A stretch of 64,000 nucleotides of DNA from Arcobacter defluvii (GCF_013201725.1 NZ_CP053835.1:992001-1056000); one strand, 5' to 3'; positions 39,018-48,778 are shown, numbered from the stretch's first letter. Made by a program: numbers and translations. Notes: generated by a model not told the origin, from the letters alone.

Positions 39018-39805
39018 TTTTAGATGAGATTATAGAAAAAACAAAACAAGATTTAGAAATTAGAAAAAAAGAGATAAGTTTAGATTTATTAGGAAGAACA
39101 TTATCTTCAAATCCATATACTCCAAGAGATGTAAAACCATTTTTAACTTCAACAAAAGATGAACCAATTAGGATAATTGCCGAAGTTAAAAAAGCAAGTC
39201 CAAGTAAAGGGATCATAAAAGAGGATTTTGATCCTTTAGTTATTGCCCAAGCTTATAGTAATAGTGGAGCAAATGCAATTTCAGTTTTAACTGAACCTCA
39301 TTATTTTAAAGGTAATTTAGAGTATTTAACTCAAATTAGAAGATATGTGCCAACTCCACTTTTAAGAAAAGATTTTATTGTTGATAAATATCAAATTGTT
39401 GAAGCTTTAGTTTATGGAGCAGATTTTATTTTGCTAATTGCAAAAGCACTTGGAACAAAAGAGTTAAAAGAGCTTTATGATTATGCAATTCACTTAGGAC
39501 TTGAAGTTTTAGTTGAAATTCATGATAAAGAAGATTTAACAAAAGCTATCAAATGTGGAGCTACAATTATTGGAATAAATCATAGAAATCTTGATACTTT
39601 TGAAATGGATATGAGTTTATGTGATAAATTAATTCCATTAATTCCAAATGGAAAAATAATTGTTGCAGAATCTGGAGTTTCAGATGTAGAAGTTATCAAA
39701 AGATTGAACTCTATAGGAGCTGATGCCTTTTTAATTGGTGAACATTTTATGAGAGTTCCATCAATTGAAGAAGAATTAAAAAAATTCAAAAACGCTTTAA
39801 ATTAA
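39014..39805 (+). CDS. trpC: Indole-3-glycerol phosphate synthase
   Basis: 263 aa, from GTG 39014. TIM-barrel motifs: [20 protein letters not shown] (catalytic Lys, Ser-Pro-Ser-Lys-Gly), [47 protein letters not shown] and VAESGVS. Converts carboxyphenylaminodeoxyribulose phosphate to indole-3-glycerol phosphate. Last gene of the methyltransferase - YkgJ - TPR - trpC run, 4-base overlap with the TPR gene. Confidence 0.96.
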   Translation: MILDEIIEKTKQDLEIRKKEISLDLLGRTLSSNPYTPRDVKPFLTSTKDEPIRIIAEVKKASPSKGIIKEDFDPLVIAQAYSNSGANAISVLTEPHYFKGNLEYLTQIRRYVPTPLLRKDFIVDKYQIVEALVYGADFILLIAKALGTKELKELYDYAIHLGLEVLVEIHDKEDLTKAIKCGATIIGINHRNLDTFEMDMSLCDKLIPLIPNGKIIVAESGVSDVEVIKRLNSIGADAFLIGEHFMRVPSIEEELKKFKNALN

Positions 39806-39817
39806 AAGATAAAAATC

Positions 39818-40672
39818 CTAGAATTTGAAATTTTCTAAATAGTTTTTTATTCTAGGAAGATTATCTTTTCTACAAACCATACAAGTTGGAAGATTTACAA
39901 TATCTTTTGATAGTTCAGTAATTTTTAAATCTTTTTCATAGTTTAGCTTTTTTATTATACTAAGTGGCAAAATACTTTTTCCCATACCAGCTTTTATACA
40001 ACCTAAGATAGTTTCATAGTTTCCAAATTCAAGATTTTTCAACTCTTTTTCAGAAATGTTTTTTAGATATTCTTGTCCAAAGTCATTATATGCACAACCA
40101 TTTTTAAATGATAAAAAAGTATTTGATGTATTTTCTTCTTTTGATTCAACTAAAACTATATTTTCTTCAATTTTATTTAATATAATTAATTCGTCATTTT
40201 TTGGAAAACCACTTATAAATGCAATATCAACTTTATAATCCAAAACTTTTTTTGTGATTTCTTTTGTAGTATTTGTAATTAATTCTAAACTCATATTTGA
40301 AAAATCTTCGTGAAGTTGTAATAAAAAAGGAATTATTCTTGTACTTGCATTTGATTCTGTTGAACCAATTATAAGATGTTTTTGTTGATTTATATTTTTC
40401 ATTTCATAATTTGCAAGTTCAATTTTTTTTACAATTTCAAGTGCATATGGGTAGAGCTTTTCTCCTTCTTTACTTAAAATTACTCCTTTGGGAACTCTAT
40501 AAAAAAGAGTTGTTTCTAAAGATTTTTCTAATTGCTTTATTCTTGAAGTTACATTTGATTGTGCAAATTCTAAGTTAATTGCAGCTTTTGAAATGCTTTT
40601 TTCATTTGCAACTTCAACAAAAACTTTTAATAAATTCGAATCCATATCACTTTTCCTTATATCAGTAATCAT
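39818..40672 (-). CDS. LysR-family transcriptional regulator
   Basis: 284 aa. N-terminal winged helix-turn-helix: LLKVFVEVANEKSISKAAIN and FAQSNVTSRIKQLEKSL, with FYRVPKGVILSKEGEKLY as the wing. The C-terminal part is the two-lobed periplasmic-binding-like effector domain. It is divergent from a small tautomerase gene, and the LysR-type dyad at 40693-40707 lies between them, so that gene is the probable target. Effector unknown. Confidence 0.9.
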   Translation of the reverse strand: MITDIRKSDMDSNLLKVFVEVANEKSISKAAINLEFAQSNVTSRIKQLEKSLETTLFYRVPKGVILSKEGEKLYPYALEIVKKIELANYEMKNINQQKHLIIGSTESNASTRIIPFLLQLHEDFSNMSLELITNTTKEITKKVLDYKVDIAFISGFPKNDELIILNKIEENIVLVESKEENTSNTFLSFKNGCAYNDFGQEYLKNISEKELKNLEFGNYETILGCIKAGMGKSILPLSIIKKLNYEKDLKITELSKDIVNLPTCMVCRKDNLPRIKNYLENFKF

Positions 40673-40682
40673 TATTTTATAT

Positions 40683-40712
40683 TTGACTTAGCATCACTTT
40701 TATTGATATTAT
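40683..40712 (+). promoter_or_regulatory. Probable promoter with LysR-type dyad (T-N11-A)
   Basis: ATCA (40693-40696), 7 bases, TGAT (40704-40707) form the LysR consensus T-N11-A within a dyad. It lies between a -35-like TTGACT (40683-40688) and a -10-like TATTAT (40707-40712) for the tautomerase gene. Binding there could repress or activate; the sequence alone does not say. Confidence 0.5.
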
Positions 40713-40737
40713 ATAAAAATTTAATTAAAGGATTACA

Positions 40738-40956
40738 ATGCCAGTAATAAATATAAAAATGACACATGAAGATGGTGGCGCAACAAAAGAGCAAAAAGAA
40801 GAATTGTCAAAAGGTATTACTGAACTTTTTGCAAAAGTATTTAATGGAAGAGGAGCTTCAACGGCTGTTGTAATTATAGAAGAAGTTAGTGCAGATAATT
40901 ATGCAATAGGTGGAAAAACTATCACTAAAATAAGAAGTGAGAAAAATTGTTCCTAA
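40738..40956 (+). CDS. 4-oxalocrotonate tautomerase-family enzyme
   Basis: 72 aa, the classic small size. The catalytic Pro is residue 2 (MPVINIKM), exposed after Met removal. TKEQKEELSKGITELFAKV is the helix of the beta-alpha-beta unit and RGASTAVVIIEEV the second strand. Arg at the usual position near NGRG. Family members ketonise enols in aromatic degradation or act as unrelated tautomerases; no degradation genes are nearby, so the substrate is open. Its stop lies within the terminator stem. Confidence 0.85.
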   Translation: MPVINIKMTHEDGGATKEQKEELSKGITELFAKVFNGRGASTAVVIIEEVSADNYAIGGKTITKIRSEKNCS

Positions 40957-40977
40957 TATAAATTTAGGAACAATTTT
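40943..40977. terminator. Bidirectional terminator between the tautomerase and PAS genes
   Basis: AAAATTGTTCCTAA (40943-40956), 7-base loop, TTAGGAACAATTTT (40964-40977): a perfect 14-bp stem with A/T-rich base, between convergent genes. Confidence 0.85.
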
Positions 40978-40983
40978 AAATAG

Positions 40984-41379
40984 TTATTTTTCATTTTTAT
41001 TTAGTTTTTCATAAAGTTCACTAGCTTCATTTATCTCTTCTTGTGTAGCTTTTCTTCTGCAAGAAATGAATCCTTTTGTACCTTCTGATGTTATAGTTGG
41101 AAAAATAGTTGCATAAACCCAATAATAGTTTCCTGATTTTGTTGAGTTTTTTACATAACCTGTCCACACATTACCTTTTTGTATTGTTGCCCATAGATCT
41201 TTAAATGCAGCTTTTGGCATATCTTTATGTCTTATAACATTATGTGGTTTTCCAATAAGCTCATCTACACTGTATTCAGCAAGAGTACAAAAATCATCAT
41301 TTGCAAATATAATATTTCCTTTTTCATCTGTTTCACTTACTAAAAAAGCAAAGTCATCTAATATAATTTCTTGATTCAT
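40984..41379 (-). CDS. PAS-domain energy-taxis sensor (CetB/Aer-PAS-like)
   Basis: 131 aa, a single PAS domain and nothing else. VSETDEKGNIIFANDDFCTLAEY, GKPHNVIRHKDMPKAAF and GNYYWVYATIFPT match the flavin-binding PAS of Aer and of Campylobacter CetB (HNVIRHxDMPxxxF is a hallmark). It has no membrane segment. It lies 11 bases downstream of an MCP that lacks a large periplasmic domain, the CetA/CetB arrangement, where PAS redox state is passed to the separate signalling protein. Flavin binding is inferred. Confidence 0.85.
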   Translation of the reverse strand: MNQEIILDDFAFLVSETDEKGNIIFANDDFCTLAEYSVDELIGKPHNVIRHKDMPKAAFKDLWATIQKGNVWTGYVKNSTKSGNYYWVYATIFPTITSEGTKGFISCRRKATQEEINEASELYEKLNKNEK

Positions 41380-41390
41380 TGTTTTTCCTC

Positions 41391-42791
41391 TTAACTTACT
41401 TTTTTACTTTTTGCATCTTTAACTAATAATTGGGCCATTACAAGTGTTTCATTTGCAATATTAGCCACAATATTAGCTTCATTTGCATTTTCTTGTGTTA
41501 CTTTATCTAACATAGAAATCGCATGATTAATTTGTTCTATTCCTGTTAATTGTTCATTTGAAGCTGTGCTTACATCTTGAATTATATTAATAGTTTGTGA
41601 AATAAGTTGATTTAAATTATCATATCCTTTACTCATCTCATCAGATATTTTTTTACCTTCACTTGTTTTTGATGTAGCATTTTCAACTAAATCTTTGATT
41701 TCACGTGCTGCTTCTGCACTTCTACTTGCAAGGTTTCTTACTTCTTGTGCAACAACAGCAAATCCTTTTCCAGCTTCTCCTGCTGTTGCTGCTTCAACTG
41801 CTGCATTAAGTGATAGAATATTTGTTTGAAATGCTATTTGATCAATTATATTTATTGCTTCATTTATTGCTTCAACTTTTTCATTTATTTCATCCATAGA
41901 TGATGCTGTTTTATATGCAAGTTTTTCACCTAAAATTACAGAATCTTTTACATCTTTACTTAGATTTGCCATTTTTGAAGCATTTTGCGTATTGTTTTTT
42001 GTAATAGATGTTATTTCTTCTAATGATGCAGCAGTTTCTTCTAATGATGCAGCTTGTTCATTTGCTTTTGAAGCCAAATTTTCAACAGACTTATTCATCA
42101 TTGTAGAATTCTTTTCTAATAAATTTCCATTTTGTAAATTTTGTTTAGCATTTTCATTTAATTCTTTACCTAATTGATTAATCCTTTGCATTGTAATAAG
42201 CATTTTTCCTTTTAAAATAGGATTTATTTTCATTTGAGAACGATAATCTTGTTGAGTATATTTTTCTACAATTGAAACTAATTCTTCCATGTTATCATTT
42301 GATTTTGATAACATATCATTGACTACTTTTTTTAAAGCATGAATCATAAAATTACTAGAATCAGAGTGTATTTTTGATGTATATATACCTTGAGAAACTT
42401 TATTAAGAGCAATTACAATTTCTCCTAATACGTGCATATCATTTTTTCTCATTTCATCAAATTTATCTACATAAAGATTTAATTCTTTTAAGATATATCC
42501 TATATCATCATTTTTAATATATTGAGCTTTTCTAATATGGTTTGTTCTAAAAAAAACAAAATCCATTAAATCATCAAGATATTTTTTAAGTCTTTCAATT
42601 CCTCCTACTATTCTTTTCATCGAGTTGTAGCTGATATATGTAATAATAATTGTAAAAACAATATTTATGCTAATTATTGCAGCAATCTTATAATCACTTA
42701 ATATAGCAACAGTACTAATTATTGCAAATCCTAATTGACTAAGAAGCATATTAAGTAATATTCTTTTTTTCGTATGCAAGTGTAAAAACAT
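41391..42791 (-). CDS. Methyl-accepting chemotaxis protein, CetA-like
   Basis: 466 aa from ATG 42791, chosen because AAAGGGAAATTTA precedes it; an ATG at 42857 would add 22 residues but lacks a ribosome binding site. Two hydrophobic segments near the N-terminus (about 12-30 and 35-52) are separated by only a few residues, so there is almost no periplasmic domain. A HAMP-like region follows, then the signalling domain with [20 protein letters not shown] and [18 protein letters not shown]. The usual ARAGE is ATAGE here. Likely partner of the PAS protein in redox/energy taxis. Confidence 0.9.
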   Translation of the reverse strand: MFLHLHTKKRILLNMLLSQLGFAIISTVAILSDYKIAAIISINIVFTIIITYISYNSMKRIVGGIERLKKYLDDLMDFVFFRTNHIRKAQYIKNDDIGYILKELNLYVDKFDEMRKNDMHVLGEIVIALNKVSQGIYTSKIHSDSSNFMIHALKKVVNDMLSKSNDNMEELVSIVEKYTQQDYRSQMKINPILKGKMLITMQRINQLGKELNENAKQNLQNGNLLEKNSTMMNKSVENLASKANEQAASLEETAASLEEITSITKNNTQNASKMANLSKDVKDSVILGEKLAYKTASSMDEINEKVEAINEAINIIDQIAFQTNILSLNAAVEAATAGEAGKGFAVVAQEVRNLASRSAEAAREIKDLVENATSKTSEGKKISDEMSKGYDNLNQLISQTINIIQDVSTASNEQLTGIEQINHAISMLDKVTQENANEANIVANIANETLVMAQLLVKDAKSKKVS

Positions 42792-42972
42792 TAAATTTCC
42801 CTTTTTTTGTTTTTTAACAATAAAATGTTGAGTGTTATTATAAAATAATTTTGTCATAATTCATATATAATTATGTATATTTAGTTAAATTAATTAAAAA
42901 TAAAGTTATAGAAAAAGAAAAATAATTTATTTTACAATCAAATAATATAAAAAAGGGAGAGAAAATGAATGA

Positions 42973-43000
42973 TTATTTAAAGAAATTAATCTTTAAATAA
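42973..43000. terminator. Hairpin at the 3' end of the yggS gene
   Basis: TTATTTAAAGA (42973-42983), loop AATTAA, TCTTTAAATAA (42990-43000): perfect 11-bp but purely A/T-rich stem overlapping the yggS stop. The U-tract on the minus strand is weak, so termination is uncertain. Confidence 0.4.
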
Positions 43001-43666
43001 AGTTGAACCAACACGTATCATATTTGAACCACATGCAATTGCTAATTCAAAATCGCTACTCATTCCCATTGAACAATATTTTGCTCCAAGAGGAACTAAT
43101 TCATCATAGATTTTTTTAGTTGTTTTAAAAGATTCTTTTATGATTTTTTCATCTTCAGTATGTGCACCAATACTCATCACACCTTTTAGTAGGATATTTG
43201 GGCATTGTTCAATTATTTGTTTATAAGTTTCAATAGCTACTTTAGGTGATACTCCTGATTTTGTCTCTTCATCAGCTGAGTTAATTTGTAGTAGGGCAGA
43301 AAGTTTTTTGTTTTTAATCTCTAACTTTTTATTTAGTTCTATAGCTAAATCTAAAGAATCCAAAGAGTGAATTAAAGTTGGGTTTAAATCAATTAAATTA
43401 TTAATTTTATTTTTTTGTAAAGTTCCTACAAAGTGCCATTCAATTGGCAAATCTTTTAGTTCTTCACTTTTTGTTTTTAAATCTTGTACTTTATTCTCTC
43501 CAAAAGCTCGTTGACCTGCCTCATAAAGAATTTTTATATCTTCTATAGATGAGTATTTCGAAATACCAATAATTTTTACAATATGATGCTCTGAAATTCT
43601 CAGTCTTGCACCTTCAACTTTTGTTATAACATCATCTAAATTTTTTGTTGCAGTTTTTTTATCCAT
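42986..43666 (-). CDS. YggS-family pyridoxal phosphate homeostasis protein
   Basis: 226 aa, typical. Alanine-racemase-like barrel with the PLP Lys in GISKYSS, then FGENKVQDL, WHFVGTLQKNK, HSLDSLDLA, LLQINSADEETKSGV, and the phosphate-binding GMSSDFELAIACGSNMIRVG. Binds PLP without known racemase activity; role in PLP balance. Start of a minus-strand series? No: it is downstream of rseP, 10 bases apart, and ends the series. Confidence 0.92.
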   Translation of the reverse strand: MDKKTATKNLDDVITKVEGARLRISEHHIVKIIGISKYSSIEDIKILYEAGQRAFGENKVQDLKTKSEELKDLPIEWHFVGTLQKNKINNLIDLNPTLIHSLDSLDLAIELNKKLEIKNKKLSALLQINSADEETKSGVSPKVAIETYKQIIEQCPNILLKGVMSIGAHTEDEKIIKESFKTTKKIYDELVPLGAKYCSMGMSSDFELAIACGSNMIRVGSTLFKD

Positions 43667-43676
43667 TTTATCTCTT

Positions 43677-44735
43677 TTAATTATTTAAAAATATTCTATT
43701 TATGTCATTATAAATTCCAAGAAGCATTAGACTTCCTAAAATTACCCATCCAAAAATAGTCAAAAATAAAAACACTTGGTCACTTGGTTTTTTTCTAGTT
43801 ATCATTTCATATAAATTAAACATAATATGTCCACCATCAAGTGCTGGAATTGGAAGAAGATTTAAAACACCAAGATTTACAGATATTAATGCTGTTATTG
43901 CAAATAGTGCAATTATAGAACTTTCACTTGCATCAGAAATCACTTTTCCAATACTAATTACTCCTCCCACTTCACTACTTGGGATTACACCTTGAATTAG
44001 TTTTTGAACACCTTGAAAAATCATAGTTGATGCAAAAATTGTTTTTTCATAAGCATAAACTAAAGCTTGAGGAAATGTTAATTCAAGAGTTATGATTTTT
44101 CCAGACGGTGATATCCCAATCATTCTTTTTTTAATTTTTTCTTTAAACATATTTTCACTATCAGAGATTTGAGGACTTATAGTTTTTGCAATAATTTGAC
44201 CATCTCTTTTTATGAAGAATTTTAAAGCTCCCTCTGTATTGATAATGGTCTTACCAATTTCATCCCAAGAAGTAATTTCAGTATCATTAATTCTAAGAAT
44301 TTCATCATTTGGAAGGATTCCAGCTTGATATGCCGGTGAGTTTTCTTGAACTGTTCCAACTTGTGCAGCCCAAGTTGTAGCTCCCATTAATGCAATAATA
44401 AAATATAAAACAGCAGCAAGTATAAAATTTGCAAAAGGTCCAGCAAATAAAATTATAATTCTCTGCCAAGGTTTTTTTGTATTATATGAATCATCACCAT
44501 CTTCTTTTAATGCTGGATTTGAATCATCTTGACCTTTCATTTTTACATATCCACCAAGAGGAATTAATGCAAATTGCCAAGTCGTTCCCATCCATTCTTT
44601 TGCATAAAGTTGTTTTCCAAATCCAATTGAAAATACGTGAACTTTAACTCCAAAAAAACGAGCAGCAATAAAATGCCCTAATTCATGAAAAAAAACTAAA
44701 AATGATAAAACAAGTAAAAATGTTATAGTACCCAA
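43677..44735 (-). CDS. rseP: RIP zinc metalloprotease RseP-like
   Basis: 352 aa. Site-2 protease motif HELGH at residues 17-21 inside the first membrane helix, a PDZ domain in the periplasmic part (about 110-200, AGILPNDEILRIN), and the second catalytic motif NLLPIPALDGGH. It cleaves membrane-embedded peptides such as anti-sigma factors or signal peptide remnants. Follows pgsA by 9 bases. Confidence 0.93.
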   Translation of the reverse strand: MGTITFLLVLSFLVFFHELGHFIAARFFGVKVHVFSIGFGKQLYAKEWMGTTWQFALIPLGGYVKMKGQDDSNPALKEDGDDSYNTKKPWQRIIILFAGPFANFILAAVLYFIIALMGATTWAAQVGTVQENSPAYQAGILPNDEILRINDTEITSWDEIGKTIINTEGALKFFIKRDGQIIAKTISPQISDSENMFKEKIKKRMIGISPSGKIITLELTFPQALVYAYEKTIFASTMIFQGVQKLIQGVIPSSEVGGVISIGKVISDASESSIIALFAITALISVNLGVLNLLPIPALDGGHIMFNLYEMITRKKPSDQVFLFLTIFGWVILGSLMLLGIYNDINRIFLNN

Positions 44736-44744
44736 AAAAAACCT

Positions 44745-45287
44745 TTAATATTTAAAATAGTCTCTAGTATATTCATATCCAGAATAGATTGTCAAAATAA
44801 CAGCTAGCCATAAAAATTCAGTAGCAAAAGGCCAATTCATTGTTAAAAAACCAATAGCAATCATTTGAACAACAGTTTTTATTTTTCCTGCCATTGTTGA
44901 GGCTACGTCTTTACCTTCACTAACTGCAACAACTCTAAGTCCAGTTATAAAAAATTCTCTTGAAAGAATTAAAAATACTGCCCAAGCACTGGCTCTGTCT
45001 ATTACCATTAATCCTAGAAAACCAGCTAAAACTAACATTTTATCTGCAAGTGGATCTAATATTCCACCTAATTTTGTCATTTGATTCCAGTTTCTAGCTA
45101 TAAAACCATCAAAGAAATCAGTAACAGAGGCAATTACAAAAATTAAACCTGCAAAATAATCAAACCAAGATGGATGCCAAGAAGAAAAAATTGGATTATT
45201 TCTATCCACAAAAAACCATAGCATTAGCGGAGCTAATGCTATTCTAAAAAGTGCTAATATATTTGGTAAATTTAGTGCTTTTGACAT
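44745..45287 (-). CDS. pgsA: CDP-diacylglycerol--glycerol-3-phosphate 3-phosphatidyltransferase
   Basis: 180 aa. CDP-alcohol phosphotransferase motif DFFDGFIARNWNQMTKLGGILDPLADK-type: D-(x)2-DG-(x)2-AR-(x)8-G-(x)3-D-(x)3-D is complete here starting at SVTDFFDGFIAR. Makes phosphatidylglycerol phosphate in the inner membrane. Its start overlaps the SDR gene stop by one base. Confidence 0.93.
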   Translation of the reverse strand: MSKALNLPNILALFRIALAPLMLWFFVDRNNPIFSSWHPSWFDYFAGLIFVIASVTDFFDGFIARNWNQMTKLGGILDPLADKMLVLAGFLGLMVIDRASAWAVFLILSREFFITGLRVVAVSEGKDVASTMAGKIKTVVQMIAIGFLTMNWPFATEFLWLAVILTIYSGYEYTRDYFKY

Positions 45288-46066
45288 TATTTAAATGTTG
45301 TCCCACCATCAACAATTAAAGTATGTCCTGTAATCCATGAAGCATCATTTGTACATAAAAAATAACAAGATTGAGCTAAATCTTCTGGTTGACCAATTCT
45401 ATTTAATGGTGAATATTCAGCAGTTTTTGCTTTTACTTCTTCATAATTTGTGAATGCTTTAAGTGCATCTGTATCAATAGGACCGCCTGAAACAGCATTT
45501 ACTCTGATATTAAATTCACCAAGTTCAGTTGCTGCATATCTAACCATAGCTTCAACAGCAGCTTTATTTGTACCATGACCTGCATAGTTTTCAATATAAA
45601 CTAGATTTCCTGTTGAGGATAGAGAAACAATCGCTCCACCTCCAATTTTTTGCATTCTTTTTGCAGCTTGTTGAGCACCACATACAAATGCATTTACAGT
45701 TGCAGTATAAATGTTGTTTAGTCCTCTTGGTTTTAATTTCATAAATTTACCATAACCACCAACAACAGCTCTTCCATAAATCATTGCATTTGAAATAAAG
45801 AAATCAATTCTATCAAAATCTTTATCAATCTCTTCAAATAATTCACTATATTTTTCAGGCTCTAAGATATTAAAAGGATAAGCTCTACATTTAACACCAA
45901 ATTTAGTCTCAACATCTCTACAAATTTCTTGTGCAATTTCACCATTTGAATTATATGTAAATGCAATATTTACTCCATTACTTGCAAACTTATAAACACA
46001 CTCTTTACCAATTCCTTTTGTTCCTCCAGAAATTACTAAAGTCTTCCCCTTCATATTATTACTCAT
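45287..46066 (-). CDS. Enoyl-ACP reductase-like SDR (FabL-type)
   Basis: 259 aa short-chain dehydrogenase. NAD(P) site SGGTKGIGKECVYKF; catalytic region SLSSTGNLVYIENYAGHGTNKAA; then NAVSGGPIDTDALKAF. The block YIENY..GTNKAAVEA..RYAATEL..NAVSGGPIDTDALK resembles FabL of Bacillus subtilis more than FabI (which has YxxxxxxMxxxK). It may therefore reduce enoyl-ACP in fatty acid synthesis. Lies between dapA and pgsA, touching both. Family certain, enzyme assignment moderate. Confidence 0.75.
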   Translation of the reverse strand: MSNNMKGKTLVISGGTKGIGKECVYKFASNGVNIAFTYNSNGEIAQEICRDVETKFGVKCRAYPFNILEPEKYSELFEEIDKDFDRIDFFISNAMIYGRAVVGGYGKFMKLKPRGLNNIYTATVNAFVCGAQQAAKRMQKIGGGAIVSLSSTGNLVYIENYAGHGTNKAAVEAMVRYAATELGEFNIRVNAVSGGPIDTDALKAFTNYEEVKAKTAEYSPLNRIGQPEDLAQSCYFLCTNDASWITGHTLIVDGGTTFK

Positions 46067-46953
46067 TATTTAATTACCTCATATTTTACTAAAGTTTTTT
46101 CTAATCTTTTCATCGTTTCATTACTTGGACTTGTTAGTGGAAGTCTATACTCTAATGTATCAAGTAATCCTGCTATATACATTGCAGCTTTAATAGGAAT
46201 AGGATTACTTTCACAAAATAATACATTATTTAGTTCATATAAATCTTCACTCAATTTTCTTGCACTATCTAAATTACCTTCAAATACATCTTTAACTAAT
46301 TGAGATTTTAAGTTAGGTAATAAATTTGCTGTTACTGAAATGATTCCTTTAGCTCCAGTTACAAGCATAGGAAAATCAACTGAATCATCACCAGAAATTA
46401 CAACAAAATCTTTTCTTTGAGATAATAAAGATATTGCTCTTTCTAATGAACCTGTTGCTTCTTTTATGGCATAGATGTTTTTTACATCATCAAATAATCT
46501 TATTGCCGTATCAGCAGATAAATCAACACTTGTTCTTCCAGGTACATTATAAAGCATAACAGGAATTTCAACTGAGTTAGCTATTGCTTTATAATGTTGA
46601 TATAAACCTTCTTGAGTTGGTTTATTGTAGTATGGAGTTACTGATAAAAGTCCATCTGCACCAACATCTTGTGCATGTTTTGCTATATCACATGCTTCAT
46701 GTGTAGCATTTGAACCAGCTCCTGCAATTACCTTTACACCACTTCCTTTACAAACCGCAACAGCTACTTCTATACATTCTTTATGTTCACTATGTGATAA
46801 AGTTGCACTTTCTCCTGTAGTTCCTACTGGAACAACTGCATCTATTCCTTGCGCTATTTGTCTTTTTATTAAAGACTCATATTTTTGTAAATCTACTTTT
46901 CCATTTTTAAATGGTGTGATTAGTGCGGTCATTGCACCGGTAATAATATCCAT
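46066..46953 (-). CDS. dapA: 4-hydroxy-tetrahydrodipicolinate synthase
   Basis: 295 aa. [47 protein letters not shown] (catalytic Tyr), the Schiff-base Lys in [11 protein letters not shown], and ISGDDS. Condenses pyruvate with aspartate semialdehyde in lysine/diaminopimelate synthesis. Overlaps the SDR stop by one base and follows the globin gene by 2. Confidence 0.96.
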   Translation of the reverse strand: MDIITGAMTALITPFKNGKVDLQKYESLIKRQIAQGIDAVVPVGTTGESATLSHSEHKECIEVAVAVCKGSGVKVIAGAGSNATHEACDIAKHAQDVGADGLLSVTPYYNKPTQEGLYQHYKAIANSVEIPVMLYNVPGRTSVDLSADTAIRLFDDVKNIYAIKEATGSLERAISLLSQRKDFVVISGDDSVDFPMLVTGAKGIISVTANLLPNLKSQLVKDVFEGNLDSARKLSEDLYELNNVLFCESNPIPIKAAMYIAGLLDTLEYRLPLTSPSNETMKRLEKTLVKYEVIK

Positions 46954-46955
46954 AT

Positions 46956-47423
46956 TTATCCTTTTTTTACTACTAAATCTTCTAATTCTTGTCTTTCATC
47001 AACATTTACAGTATGTTTTGAGAATGTTTCTAGAAAATTCCAAAAACTTTGTTTTGCTTCATCAGAAATATCAATTTTTTTTAAAACTTCTTCCATACAA
47101 CCAAGCCATTCACGTCTTGCTTTTTCAGTTATTGAAAATTGTTTATGAGTTTTTAACATATCAAAATGTCCTACAGCATTTGAATAATGTTTTTCTCCAC
47201 CACAAGCCTCAATAAAAAATTTAACATTATGCGCTTTTACTTTTTCTAACTCTTTTTCATCTTGAGGAAAAAAATTTCCAATGTCACTATCAATTATTAA
47301 ATCATAAAAATCACTAAATAGTTTTTTTAATCCATCTTCTCCCATTTCTTCTAAGAAGAGAGGTTTAGGATATTCAAACTCAGGTTTTTCTCCAAAATTT
47401 GTTTTACTAATAGAATAGTCCAT
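46956..47423 (-). CDS. Truncated-hemoglobin-like globin (group III type)
   Basis: 155 aa. About 20 leading residues, then a 2-over-2 globin: [37 protein letters not shown], and [26 protein letters not shown], in which the His of THKQF is the likely proximal ligand, followed by the WLGCM helix typical of bacterial truncated globins such as Campylobacter Ctb. Possible oxygen or NO handling under low oxygen. It lies between M16 peptidase and dapA genes, touching the former at 47423. Function inferred from family only. Confidence 0.75.
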   Translation of the reverse strand: MDYSISKTNFGEKPEFEYPKPLFLEEMGEDGLKKLFSDFYDLIIDSDIGNFFPQDEKELEKVKAHNVKFFIEACGGEKHYSNAVGHFDMLKTHKQFSITEKARREWLGCMEEVLKKIDISDEAKQSFWNFLETFSKHTVNVDERQELEDLVVKKG

Positions 47424-48766
47424 TATTTTTTTTCGTCCTTTAAAATAACTGTTGTAGAATTGTTTTTATTTAAATATTTATTTGCAACATTAATCAAATC
47501 TTCTTTTGATAGTTTTTCTACATTCTTTTCATAATCTAAAAGAGGTTGAATATTATCTCTAACTAAAAAAGAGCCATATAAAGAAGCTACTTCACTTGAG
47601 CTTTCTAATGAAAAAATAAAATCAGCTTTTGTATTGATTTTTATTTTATCTATATCTTTTTGAGAAATTTCACCTTTTTTGATTCGCGCAATTGTATCTA
47701 AAATTTCTTTTTCAATTTCTAAAGCAGAAATTCCTTCATTTGCAACTGCTATAAACATAAACAATCCAGGGTCTTTTAATTCCATATTATAAGCATAAAT
47801 TGTGTTTACTAATCTTTTTTCATCTATTAGTCTTTTTTGTAAAATAGAACTTTTTCCACTACTTAAAAGTTCACTTAATGCACTTAATGCAACTTGATCT
47901 TTATCTTCAAAATTTGGAATATGATAAGTAATTGCTATCATCTGTACAGCAGAATCTTTATGTACAGTTACTCTTTTTTCTCCATCTTGTTTTGGCTCAA
48001 CTGTATGAAGTTTTGAAGGAATCTCTTTTGTATTTTTAATATTTTTAAAATGTTTTTCAACTGATTTAAAAACTTCATTTTCATCTATATCACCTGCAAC
48101 TACAACAATTGCATTTTTTGGTTGATAATACGTACTATGAAAATCTCTAATATCTTCGATTGACCAATTCTGAATATCACTCATAAATCCAATTGGTGTC
48201 CAATGATATGGATGATAGATATAAGCATTATTAAACAATCTAAATTGCAAATATCCCATTGGATTATTGTCTGTTCTCCAACGTCTTTCTTCTGCAACTA
48301 CGTCACGTTCTGGTTGAAATTCTTCATCTTTAAGTGTAAGATTTTCCATTAAATCTGAAAAAAGTTCTAATGATTTATCCATATTTTTAGAACTTGATTT
48401 GATAAAATAATGTGTATAATCAAAAGATGTAGAGGCATTATTTACTCCTCCAAAACCTTTTACTATTTCATCAAATTCTCCAGCTTTTAAATTTTTTGTA
48501 GATTTAAAATTTAGATGCTCTAACATATGAGCAATTCCACTTTTACCCATTTTTTCATTTCTACTTCCAACTTTGTAAAAAATATCTGTTGATATTACAT
48601 TTGAACTATTTTTCATAGGAATTGCGACAATTTCTAATCCATTTTCTAATGTTTTTGTATAATATTTTGGTAAATTACTTCCCATAGATTCTCCCGAAAT
48701 CATTATTAATAGTGAAAATTGAATAGCAAATAGTTTAAATAAGTTATTGATTTTTGTACTATTCAT
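47423..48766 (-). CDS. M16-family zinc peptidase
   Basis: 447 aa with an N-terminal hydrophobic signal (about 8-28), so exported or membrane-anchored. Inverted zinc motif HxxEH at residues 80-84 (HMLEH), with the downstream Glu in the DVVAEERRWR region (E...E about 70 residues later). The second half is the inactive M16 C-lobe (GDIDENEVFKSVEKHF, SSGKSSILQKRLIDEK). Periplasmic proteolysis; substrate unknown. Follows pyrD by 12 bases. Confidence 0.9.
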   Translation of the reverse strand: MNSTKINNLFKLFAIQFSLLIMISGESMGSNLPKYYTKTLENGLEIVAIPMKNSSNVISTDIFYKVGSRNEKMGKSGIAHMLEHLNFKSTKNLKAGEFDEIVKGFGGVNNASTSFDYTHYFIKSSSKNMDKSLELFSDLMENLTLKDEEFQPERDVVAEERRWRTDNNPMGYLQFRLFNNAYIYHPYHWTPIGFMSDIQNWSIEDIRDFHSTYYQPKNAIVVVAGDIDENEVFKSVEKHFKNIKNTKEIPSKLHTVEPKQDGEKRVTVHKDSAVQMIAITYHIPNFEDKDQVALSALSELLSSGKSSILQKRLIDEKRLVNTIYAYNMELKDPGLFMFIAVANEGISALEIEKEILDTIARIKKGEISQKDIDKIKINTKADFIFSLESSSEVASLYGSFLVRDNIQPLLDYEKNVEKLSKEDLINVANKYLNKNNSTTVILKDEKK

Positions 48767-48778
48767 TATTTTTCCTTT

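Noticed and set aside
42792-42857. Upstream ATG at 42857 as start of the chemotaxis gene
   Set aside because: No ribosome binding site, whereas ATG 42791 has a good one at proper spacing.
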